Below are positions 8,264 through 15,644 of a stretch of 46,527 nucleotides of DNA, piece by piece. Source of the stretch: Lachnospiraceae bacterium UBA2860 (lineage in GTDB: Bacteria; Bacillota; Clostridia; Lachnospirales; Lachnospiraceae); the NCBI GenBank assembly GCA_002350625.1, contig DEFE01000044.1:23101-69627 (forward strand). The letters run 5' to 3'. The notes beneath the pieces were generated by a model. It saw nothing but the letters and a program-made list of their open reading frames with translations, was not told where the DNA came from and did not search any database. Position numbers and translations under genes: made by a program. How positions within the stretch are numbered: position 1 is the stretch's first letter; each line of letters starts with the position of its first letter.

Positions 8264-8767
8264 TTATTCGTATGTAAATCGGACCAGCGTGTTCCTGCCG
8301 CACAGATCCCGGAGCGAAATCTCCGCGCCATTTTCGATGCGGAGGATGTGATCGGACACCGTTCCCACGATGTAGAGCAGATCCGGGATCTCCTTGTCGA
8401 TGCCGCTGATGATCATGCTCCCGTCCTCGCCGTAGGACAGCGTCTCGTTCTCGCCGAGCTCCGTCTGCACGCCTGCGCCGAACCCGTAATAGACTGTTTT
8501 CGTGACGAAGATCCGCCCCTCCCGGATCTCGTAGTAGTCTGTGACCGGACTTTGATTGACCGAATGGATAAAACCGATGCTGAAGGTTCCTCCCTCCGGG
8601 ACGGCATAGCGGGCGAGCTCCTCTCCGCTTCTTGCGTTTGTGAGCACGAGTGAGCCGCCGCGCCGATAGAAAAAAATGGCGGCAAGGGCCGCCACGATGA
8701 CGATGGCAAAAGCCGCCGCGCCCGCGATGAAGCGGGCACGGCCCGGCGCCTTTCGCCTGTTATTCAA
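8264..8767 (-). CDS. DUF1850 domain protein of TAXI-TRAP operon
   Basis: This is a 167-residue protein with one N-terminal membrane segment (about residues 13-34) after a basic start, so the rest probably faces outside. The DUF1850 blocks FIHSVNQSPVTDYYEI and YYGFGAGV are plain. This family is repeatedly found between TAXI binding proteins and fused TRAP permeases, as here, but has no established biochemical role. It overlaps the end of the binding-protein gene by 8 nt and ends 16 nt before the permease, consistent with coupled expression. Confidence 0.85.
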   Translation of the reverse strand: MNNRRKAPGRARFIAGAAAFAIVIVAALAAIFFYRRGGSLVLTNARSGEELARYAVPEGGTFSIGFIHSVNQSPVTDYYEIREGRIFVTKTVYYGFGAGVQTELGENETLSYGEDGSMIISGIDKEIPDLLYIVGTVSDHILRIENGAEISLRDLCGRNTLVRFTYE

Positions 8768-9722
8768 CCTCGATGCCCTGCTCGGCGTAGTACTTCGCAG
8801 CGCCCGGATGGAACGGAACCTCGATGCCCTTCACGGCGTCTTCGAGATTCAGAAGGGAGAACTTGTCGTGGCCGGCAGCCAGCGCGTCCTTGTTCTCGAA
8901 CATCGCCTTGGTCAGCTCATAGACGGCGTCCTCGGAGATCTCCGTGGAAGCGATCAGCGTCGCGCGGACGGAAACCGTCGTAGCGTCTTCGGAGACACCC
9001 TGATACGTGTCAGCCGGGATCACTGTCTCCGTGTAGAAGGAGTACTTATCCTGCAGCTTCTTGATGTGCTCTTCGTCGAGCTGGACGATGGAGACGTCCT
9101 TCACTGTGGAGAGGTCCACAACAGCCGTCGTCGGAGCGCCTGCCACCACGAAAGCCGCGTCGATCTTGCCGTCCTTAAGGCTCTCGGAGGAGTCGCCGAA
9201 GGAAAGGTTCACGACCGTGATGTCGTCAAAGCTCAGATCGTAAGCGTCAAGGATCTGCTTCGCGTTGAACTCCACGCCCGATCCCGCGTCGCCGACCGAT
9301 ACGCTCTTGCCGGCGAGGTCCGCAACGCTCTTGATGCTGTCGTCGCAGGTGATGATCTGCACCGTCTCGTCATAGAGACCGGCCACCGCCGCGAAGGTGT
9401 CATAAGCGCCGTCAGCCTCGAAGAGGTCCGTGCCCGTATAAGCATAGTACATAACGTCGTTCTGCACGGTCGCAAGATCAGAAGCACCGTCGTCGATGTC
9501 CTGGATGTTCGCCTTGGATGCGCCGGTGGAAGTCACGGTGAGCTGTGACTCCTGAAGCAGCGGGTTCAGCACTGTCGCCATAACGCCGCCGATCGCGTAA
9601 TAAGTACCGGTCGTACCGCCCGTGCCGAGAATCAGATCGTCGGCAAATGCCGCGGAAGCGGTCGCCGTGATCATCGAGGCTGCAAGGGCAGCAGCAAAGA
9701 GTGCAGAAGTGAGCTTTTTCAT
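8760..9722 (-). CDS. TAXI family TRAP transporter substrate-binding protein
   Basis: This is a 320-residue extracytoplasmic binding protein. The signal peptide runs to about residue 27 (MKKLTSALFAAALAASM, then a small-residue cleavage region ending AFA). The mature protein begins with LILGTGGTTGTYYAIGG, the TAXI family hallmark. Blocks around residues 120-170, including SVADLAGKSVSVGDAGSGVE, are typical of type II periplasmic-binding folds. There is no lipobox cysteine, so anchoring is unclear. A GGGAGG Shine-Dalgarno precedes the start. It is the first gene of the transporter unit, behind an AT-rich 69-nt spacer that may hold its promoter. Confidence 0.94.
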   Translation of the reverse strand: MKKLTSALFAAALAASMITATASAAFADDLILGTGGTTGTYYAIGGVMATVLNPLLQESQLTVTSTGASKANIQDIDDGASDLATVQNDVMYYAYTGTDLFEADGAYDTFAAVAGLYDETVQIITCDDSIKSVADLAGKSVSVGDAGSGVEFNAKQILDAYDLSFDDITVVNLSFGDSSESLKDGKIDAAFVVAGAPTTAVVDLSTVKDVSIVQLDEEHIKKLQDKYSFYTETVIPADTYQGVSEDATTVSVRATLIASTEISEDAVYELTKAMFENKDALAAGHDKFSLLNLEDAVKGIEVPFHPGAAKYYAEQGIEVE

Positions 9723-9759
9723 AAGTGTACCTCCCGATTCTTTAGAACTTTACAACAAT

Positions 9760-9787
9760 AAAATACACAACTATTAATAAACCACAA
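9760..9787 (-). promoter_or_regulatory. Possible promoter of the TAXI-TRAP unit
   Basis: The AT-rich spacer between yigZ and the TAXI gene contains a TTGTGG -35-like box (9782-9787) and a TATTTT -10-like box (9760-9765), 16 nt apart on the minus strand. Neither is close to consensus; the call rests mainly on the local base composition and on the change of gene function here. Confidence 0.3.
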
Positions 9788-9791
9788 ATCA

Positions 9792-10442
9792 TCAGAAATT
9801 GCAAGGTTTCTGATAAGGCATCTCCCCAAGCTCCGCAAGGGCCGCTTTCCCGTCCGCCGCCTCCGTGATGAGCTTCCTGACCCGCGCAAGATCCTGTAGC
9901 GGCACAAGCACAGTCAGCTTCACATCGTCCGCGTAGATGCTCTCAATCGTTTCGATCCCCTCTCCCGCGAAGAGATACTGCAGCTTTCCGAGCAGCGTGT
10001 AGCTGCAGGTGACCATGAGGCGCATGCCCAGCTTCACCTCGGCGATTTCAGCCGCCTCCGCCGCCTCCTTCGCCGCCGCCGCATAGGCGCGGTGCAGGCC
10101 GCCCGTGCCGAGCAGCGTCCCCCCGAAATAGCGGGTCACGACAAGAAGCGTCTTGTGCAGCTGCCGTCCCGTCAAGACTTCAAGCATCGGTTTTCCCGCC
10201 GTGCCGGAGGGCTCTCCGTCGTCGCTTGAGCGGGTGATCTCCCCGGGCGTGCCGGGCACGCCCACGACGAAAGCAAAGCAGTGATGCCTCGCGTCGTAGT
10301 GGCGCTTTTTGACCGCGGCGATATACGCCTCCGCGTCGGCGAGTGTCTCCGCGTGCACGGCTTCGCCGAGGAAGCGGGATTTCTTCTCCACCACTTCCGA
10401 AAAGCCGTCCTTTATTACCGTTTTGTATTCCGCCTTCGCCAT
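9792..10442 (-). CDS. yigZ: YigZ/IMPACT family protein
   Basis: This is a 216-residue UPF0029 (IMPACT-family) protein. The N-terminal domain has KKSRFLGEAVHAETLADAEA, the block around HHCFAFVVG and DDGEPSGTAGKPMLEVL, then VVTRYFGGTLLGTGGLHRAY, all diagnostic. The C-terminal 60 residues match the small ferredoxin-like domain usual in YigZ. The bacterial function is not settled; the eukaryotic relative affects translational stress control through GCN1. The spacing of 18 nt behind the penicillin-binding protein gene suggests co-transcription. Confidence 0.92.
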   Translation of the reverse strand: MAKAEYKTVIKDGFSEVVEKKSRFLGEAVHAETLADAEAYIAAVKKRHYDARHHCFAFVVGVPGTPGEITRSSDDGEPSGTAGKPMLEVLTGRQLHKTLLVVTRYFGGTLLGTGGLHRAYAAAAKEAAEAAEIAEVKLGMRLMVTCSYTLLGKLQYLFAGEGIETIESIYADDVKLTVLVPLQDLARVRKLITEAADGKAALAELGEMPYQKPCNF

Positions 10443-10460
10443 CGGTCTCTCCCCGTCATC

Positions 10461-13076
10461 TCACTCGATGACCGTCACCTCGTTTTCTTCGTCGTCAAAC
10501 AGGTACACGTCTTCCACGTCGTCGTAGTAGTCGTCCTCTTCCTCCTCGAAGAAGGTTCCCGCGTCCTCCGTGACGATATCGAAGGCCTGCCCGTCTTCCG
10601 TCCCGCCCGCAGGCGTCTCCAGCCAGTCTGAGAGCTCCGCCTCGGTGATCGGCTCGTATGCGTTCTCTTCGATCGTCTCCTCCGTGAAGACCTGCCAGTC
10701 GCTCTCGTTGAACGATTCCGCCTCGCCGCTGCCGCACAGCGAGCAGACGCGCGCCGGATAGAACGCGGAGCTGATGAAGTCGTCCGCGATGTGCTCGCAC
10801 CCTTCCGACGGCAGGAGATTCGTCAGCCCGCAGGTCCTTGCCGTCATCACGGACGCCGGGCGCGTGAACGGAACCACCGCCTGCCCCTCCGTGAGGCGCG
10901 TCATGATCTTCTTCCACAGAATCTTGTGATATTCCCTGTAAATGCCTTCCTCGGGAAGCTTCCGGTTGTTGTCGTAGCCGGCCCAGATGCCCATCGTGAG
11001 ATAAGGCGTGTACCCGACGAACCACAGGTCGTTGTAGGCGCTCGTCGTCCCGGTCTTGCCGGCGACGGGCATGCCGCTCTCAAGCGCCAGCGCAGTACCG
11101 GTTCCCTCCCGGACCACGCCCTCCATCGCGTCGGTAAGGATAAAGGCCGTATCCGCGCTCACGGCGCGGCGCGTCTCCGGCGTGTTGTCGATGAGCACCG
11201 TGCCGTCCTCATTTAAAATGCGCGTATAGAAGACCGGCTTCGTCCAGATGCCGCCGTTCGCAAGCGACGCGTAGGCCGCCGTCAGCTCCAGATTGCTGAC
11301 GCCCTTCGAGATGCCGCCGAGCGCGAGCGGCTGCACGACATCCTTGTCGGCGTTCAGCGACGTGATCCCGAATTTCAACAACTGCTGGTAGCCGCGGAGC
11401 GGCGTGATCTGCGTGAGCACCTTCACCGCCGCCACGTTGACGGAGTGAACGATCGCCTCGCGGAGCGTAATCCAGCCGCGGTACGTCTCGTCGGCGTTGT
11501 GGACGTCGCCGCCATTTTCGTAGGTATAAGGGGCGTCCTCGACGAAGGACCCGATCGTCTTGGCCCCGCTGTCGAGAGCCGCCGCATAGGTGGACAGAAT
11601 CTTAAATGTCGACCCCGGCTGCCTGAAGCTCCCCGCCGCCCGGTTCAGCACCCGCGACGCGGTCTTTTTGCCTCTGCCGCCCACGACGGCCTTCACATAG
11701 CCCGTGCGCTGGTCCATGACGACGAGCGAGGACTGCGGCTGCGGGATGAACTCCGTCCGCTCCGCGGTGATCTCGTCTCCTTCCTTTAAGACACGGCTCT
11801 TATACGCATCGACGCAGCTTTGCGCCTCCGCCTCCGACATAAAGAGCAGGTCAAATGGTTCGGCGCTGTCCGCGGGCTGATTCGCTTTCATGTCATTCTT
11901 CAGCATCTCGCGGCTGAAGGACTCGCTCTCCCCGTCCGCGTGGCGGACCGTCATCGCCCAGTCGAGATAATACATGGTCCCTTCCGGGAAATTCTCCGGG
12001 TTCGCGTACTCCTCGTCGCAGACCGCCTGGATGGCGGGGTCCTGCGTCGTGTAGATCTTAAGGCCGCCCGAATAGAGCAGCTGCCAGGCCGCGACCTCCG
12101 AGTAGCCCTTCTGCGCGATCAGGTCGCGGACCACCTGCGTCGTGAGCTCGTCGATAAAGTAGGTGTAGACGGTGTTCGTCTGCGCCTGCACCTTCTGCGC
12201 CTCCTCGATGCGCGCGTACACGTCGTCGGCGAGCGCCTCTTCCTTCTGGGCTTCCGTGATATAGCCGAGCTCGAGCATCTTGCCGAGCACGCGCTGCCGC
12301 CGCCCGGCATTTTCGTCCGGATGGCGGATCGGATTGAAGCGCGAGGGGTTCTGCGTGATGCCCGCGATGACCGTCGCCTCCGAGAGCGTGAGCTCCCACA
12401 CGTCCTTGTTGAAATACTTGCGGGACGCGGCCTCCACGCCGTAGGTTCCGGCGCCGAGATTGACGGTATTCAGATAGTTCTCGAGAATCAGCGCCTTGTT
12501 GCCGAGCTTCTCCTCCAGCTTCACGGCGAGATACTGCTCCTCGATCTTTCTCTCGATCTTATCGAGCAGCGTCTTCTCCTCCGTCCACGTGGTGAACACG
12601 TTGTTCTTTAAGAGCTGCTGCGTGATCGTGCTGGCGCCCTGCGTCGTGCGGAAGCCGTGCGACGCCGCCGTCACGAGGGCGCGGATGAGCCCCTTGGGGT
12701 CGACGCCCTTGTGGAGATAGAATCTCTCGTCCTCGATCGCTATGAACGCATTCTGAAGATCCGCCGGCACGCGGTCGAGCGAGACCGCCGTGCGGTTCGA
12801 ATCCGGCGTCGTCAGCTTCTGCAGCTGATGGCCGGCGCTGTCATAGATATAGGTCGCGAAGCCGCTCGGGGAGATGCTGATGCTGTCCACGTCGGGCGTC
12901 TTGTCGACGATGCCGCGCCACGCGCCGTACAGAAAGGCGGAGCCCCCGAAAAGCGCGGCAAAAAAGACAAACAAAGCGGCGCGCAGTGCCATGACACGTA
13001 CGCGCTTTTTCAGTCTCTCGCAGGACACAGAGAGCTCATCTTCTCTTTTTTCCACACCGTAGCGGGTAAAATCCAT
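10461..13076 (-). CDS. Class A penicillin-binding protein (PBP1A-like)
   Basis: This is a bifunctional peptidoglycan glycosyltransferase/transpeptidase of 871 residues. One signal-anchor helix spans about residues 28-52. The GT51 domain has the catalytic Glu115 in EDERFY and the GASTITQQLLKN block (148-159). The transpeptidase domain has Ser489-x-x-Lys492, SVN (545-547) and KTGT (674-677). The C-terminal extension after about residue 760 has four cysteines (a CEH...CSLCGS pattern) and ends in a very acidic, tyrosine-containing tail of about 40 residues. The gene is 21 nt behind a DUF5662 gene. Class and activity are clear; the exact orthologue among clostridial class A enzymes is not. Confidence 0.95.
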   Translation of the reverse strand: MDFTRYGVEKREDELSVSCERLKKRVRVMALRAALFVFFAALFGGSAFLYGAWRGIVDKTPDVDSISISPSGFATYIYDSAGHQLQKLTTPDSNRTAVSLDRVPADLQNAFIAIEDERFYLHKGVDPKGLIRALVTAASHGFRTTQGASTITQQLLKNNVFTTWTEEKTLLDKIERKIEEQYLAVKLEEKLGNKALILENYLNTVNLGAGTYGVEAASRKYFNKDVWELTLSEATVIAGITQNPSRFNPIRHPDENAGRRQRVLGKMLELGYITEAQKEEALADDVYARIEEAQKVQAQTNTVYTYFIDELTTQVVRDLIAQKGYSEVAAWQLLYSGGLKIYTTQDPAIQAVCDEEYANPENFPEGTMYYLDWAMTVRHADGESESFSREMLKNDMKANQPADSAEPFDLLFMSEAEAQSCVDAYKSRVLKEGDEITAERTEFIPQPQSSLVVMDQRTGYVKAVVGGRGKKTASRVLNRAAGSFRQPGSTFKILSTYAAALDSGAKTIGSFVEDAPYTYENGGDVHNADETYRGWITLREAIVHSVNVAAVKVLTQITPLRGYQQLLKFGITSLNADKDVVQPLALGGISKGVSNLELTAAYASLANGGIWTKPVFYTRILNEDGTVLIDNTPETRRAVSADTAFILTDAMEGVVREGTGTALALESGMPVAGKTGTTSAYNDLWFVGYTPYLTMGIWAGYDNNRKLPEEGIYREYHKILWKKIMTRLTEGQAVVPFTRPASVMTARTCGLTNLLPSEGCEHIADDFISSAFYPARVCSLCGSGEAESFNESDWQVFTEETIEENAYEPITEAELSDWLETPAGGTEDGQAFDIVTEDAGTFFEEEEDDYYDDVEDVYLFDDEENEVTVIE

Positions 13077-13097
13077 GCGGCAATCCTTCCTTTTTGC

Positions 13098-13685
13098 TCA
13101 CTTCCCGCGCGCCTTCCCCAAGGAAGGGCCGCGCTTCTTGCCGGGCAGGTACACGTCGCGGATATAAGCGACGGTATACGCCTCGCCCTTCTCCGCCCAC
13201 ATGCGGAGCAGTCCCTCCATGTGGCGGAGCGTGACGGGATGAATGAACCAGCAGAAGTCCTTGCTTTTCAAAAAATACTTAAGCGGCTGCTCTCCCGTAT
13301 ACGCGTCCCCCAGGTACACTCTGGCCGCGCTGATGCGGTCGAAGATCATCTCGGCGACATAGCGCCGCGGCATCTTCGCGCCCGCAAGGGGGCGCTCCCG
13401 GTCCGGATGGTCGCTGTAATCAATCCAGTACTCAAAATGGTGCTTGTTGCGCCCCTTGTGGTGCAGCCAGGACGTCGACAGGCCGATGGCCTCGCGCTCG
13501 GCGTTATTGGGACTGCGCGTGCCCTGATAATATTTCGCGCCGACGAGGAACTCCGTCGGCGAGAACTTCGACAGGTCATGCGTGATTCCCTGCGCAAAAA
13601 GGCCTGCGCGGAAGCAGTACGCCCCGACAAGCCTTTTGTGCTTCATGACTGTCAGAAAATGTGCCTTTGCTTTTTTGACGTCCAT
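13098..13685 (-). CDS. DUF5662 family protein
   Basis: This is a 195-residue soluble protein matching the DUF5662 pattern: VKKAKAHFLTVMKHKRLV, then ITHDLSKFSPTEF, the histidine-rich WLHHKGRNKHHFEYW block and a closing HPVTLRHMEGLLRMWAEKGE segment. The conserved His/Asp residues suggest a metal site, but no function has been shown for the family. It follows the ROK kinase by 6 nt and precedes the penicillin-binding protein by 21 nt, so it is probably co-transcribed with them. Confidence 0.82.
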   Translation of the reverse strand: MDVKKAKAHFLTVMKHKRLVGAYCFRAGLFAQGITHDLSKFSPTEFLVGAKYYQGTRSPNNAEREAIGLSTSWLHHKGRNKHHFEYWIDYSDHPDRERPLAGAKMPRRYVAEMIFDRISAARVYLGDAYTGEQPLKYFLKSKDFCWFIHPVTLRHMEGLLRMWAEKGEAYTVAYIRDVYLPGKKRGPSLGKARGK

Positions 13686-13691
13686 CGCCGG

Positions 13692-14633
13692 TCAGCCGAG
13701 GACAAGCCGCGCGGAGCCGTAGATGCCCGCGTCGTTGCCGAGCTCAGCCAGCACGATCTTCGTCTCCCTGCACGCCGGAAATGCCGTCTTCAGGAAGTAG
13801 TTCTCAACGACGTCGACGAGCACCTGTCCCGCCTTCGAGACGCCGCCGCCGAGCACGATAACCTCCGGGTCGACGACGCAGGCGAAGACGCTGAGCGTCG
13901 TTCCGAGATACTTTGCAAAGCGCTCGACGATCCTGATGGAAGCCTTGTCGCCTGTCTTGTAGGCGTCAAAGACCGTCTTTGCCGTCACACGATCCGTCAA
14001 GCGAAGCGGCGTCTCCTCCGCGGGATCCATGCGCTCGAGCTCCTCTCTCGCGAGACGCGCGATGCCGGTCGCCGAAGCCACCTGTTCGAGGCAGCCGAAA
14101 TTGCCGCAGCCGCACGGGTCGTGAATATCGTCCTCGACGTGGGCGTGGCCGATCTCGCCGCCCGCGCCGTGCGCGCCTTCGACGATCCTGCCGTCGATGA
14201 TGATGCCGCCGCCGACGCCCGTGCCGAGCGTCACGACGATGACGTTGGAGTGGCCTTCCGCGCCGCCCTTCCACATCTCGCCGAGCGCGGCCACGTTGGC
14301 GTCATTGCCAGCCTTGATCTTAAGGCCCGTGAGCTCCCCGAGCTCCTTGGCGATATCCATCGCGCCCCAGCCCAGATTGACGGCATAAGGGATTTTGTTT
14401 TCGCGGACGGGTCCGGGAATGCCGACGCCGGCGCCTTCGACATCCGCGGCGGTAATGCCCTTCTCCGCCATCTTGTCGAGGATTGTTTTGCCGATATCCG
14501 GCAGCACGTTCACGCCGTGATCCTCTTTGCGTGTCGGAATCTCCCATTTCTCGACAAGCGTTCCGTCGGTCTTAAAGAATCCGCACTTTACGGTTGTTCC
14601 GCCAACGTCGATGCCAAAGCAATACGGTTTCAT
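13692..14633 (-). CDS. glk: ROK family glucokinase
   Basis: This 313-residue ROK sugar kinase phosphorylates glucose (or a related hexose) with ATP. The ATP phosphate loop is IDVGGTTVKCG (8-18), and the catalytic aspartate is Asp111 in GNDANVAALGE. The zinc site is made by His163 in GEIGHAHV and the cysteines of CGCGNFGCLE (174-183). Its start overlaps the hprK stop in an ATGA junction, tying a glycolytic entry enzyme to the sensor kinase of catabolite control. Specificity for glucose is inferred from family resemblance; other hexoses are possible. Confidence 0.92.
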   Translation of the reverse strand: MKPYCFGIDVGGTTVKCGFFKTDGTLVEKWEIPTRKEDHGVNVLPDIGKTILDKMAEKGITAADVEGAGVGIPGPVRENKIPYAVNLGWGAMDIAKELGELTGLKIKAGNDANVAALGEMWKGGAEGHSNVIVVTLGTGVGGGIIIDGRIVEGAHGAGGEIGHAHVEDDIHDPCGCGNFGCLEQVASATGIARLAREELERMDPAEETPLRLTDRVTAKTVFDAYKTGDKASIRIVERFAKYLGTTLSVFACVVDPEVIVLGGGVSKAGQVLVDVVENYFLKTAFPACRETKIVLAELGNDAGIYGSARLVLG

Positions 14634-15571
14634 CCTTTTTCCTCCCTCTGTGTAAGCATATTTTCCTGGATGCGTCGATAAAGTGCCTGTGCAGCGTTAT
14701 AACCCATTTTCTTCTGTCTGTGGTTCACGGCTGCCGTCTCCACGATGACCGCGAGGTTGCGGCCGGGACGGATCGGCAGCGAGTGACAGACGACTTTGTT
14801 GCCGAGGAACTCGGTGTACTCCTCCTCCATGCCGAGGCGGTCGTATTCCCGCTCCCTGTTCCAGTCCTCGAGCTTGATCACGAGGTCGATCGCCTGCGTG
14901 TCCTTGACGTGCTCGACGCCGTAGAGCGTCTTGACGTCGATGATGCCGATGCCGCGCAGCTCAATGAAATGGCGCGTGAGATCGGGCGCAGAGCCGACAA
15001 GCGTCACGTCCGATACCTTTCTTAAGATGACGACGTCATCGCTCACGAGCCGGTGTCCTCTCCTCACGAGCTCGAGCGCCGCCTCGCTCTTTCCGATGCC
15101 GCTCTCGCCCATGATGAGCACGCCCTCGCCGTAGACGTCGACGAGCACGCCGTGCACCGAGATGCTCGGGGCCAGCTCCACGCCGAGCCAGCGGATGATC
15201 TCCGCCATGAAGACGCTCGTCGTGCGCTCCGTCACAAGCGTCGGCACGCCGTAGCGCCTGGCAATATTCAGCATGTCCTCAGAGGGCTCCGTCAGCGTCG
15301 TGAAGATCACGCAGGGGATGCCGCTGGAGACGAACTTCTCGTAGCTCTTCTTCCGCTCCTCAATCGGCATCTGCACGATATAGGAGTACTCGACATACCC
15401 GATGATCTGCACCCTCTCCTTGACGAAATGATCGTAGTATCCGGTCAGCTGCAGCGCGGGACGGTTGATGTCCGGCGTCGTCAGCTCGATCTTCGTCATG
15501 TCGATCTCCGGCGTCAGATTGGTGAGCTCGAGCGCCTCCGCCAGCTTTGCTAGTGATACAACTGTTTTCAT
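14630..15571 (-). CDS. hprK: HPr kinase/phosphorylase
   Basis: HPrK phosphorylates Ser46 of HPr/Crh in response to glycolytic intermediates and reverses this with phosphate, driving CcpA-dependent catabolite repression. The 313 residues include His140 in ISVHGVLVDVYG, the Walker A GESGIGKS (155-162), VSDD (176-179) and the family signature FIELRGIGIIDVKTLYG. It overlaps glk by 4 nt downstream. A good promoter lies just upstream (15611-15639). A Ser46-bearing Crh-like substrate is encoded at 39750-40007; a canonical HPr is not in the window. Confidence 0.96.
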   Translation of the reverse strand: MKTVVSLAKLAEALELTNLTPEIDMTKIELTTPDINRPALQLTGYYDHFVKERVQIIGYVEYSYIVQMPIEERKKSYEKFVSSGIPCVIFTTLTEPSEDMLNIARRYGVPTLVTERTTSVFMAEIIRWLGVELAPSISVHGVLVDVYGEGVLIMGESGIGKSEAALELVRRGHRLVSDDVVILRKVSDVTLVGSAPDLTRHFIELRGIGIIDVKTLYGVEHVKDTQAIDLVIKLEDWNREREYDRLGMEEEYTEFLGNKVVCHSLPIRPGRNLAVIVETAAVNHRQKKMGYNAAQALYRRIQENMLTQREEKG

Positions 15572-15610
15572 ACGTTTTTCATCCTGTGATACAAAAAAGT
15601 CTCTCTATTG

Positions 15611-15639
15611 AATATATATGTTTGCTCAGAAAAAGGCAA
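15611..15639 (-). promoter_or_regulatory. Sigma-A promoter of hprK-glk
   Basis: TTGCCT (15634-15639) and TATATT (15611-15616) are spaced by exactly 17 nt on the minus strand, placing transcription start near 15604 and leaving a leader of about 30 nt with a weak AGGA Shine-Dalgarno. It lies in the 73-nt spacer directly after uvrC. No cre-like operator was recognised. Confidence 0.65.
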
Positions 15640-15644
15640 CGAAA

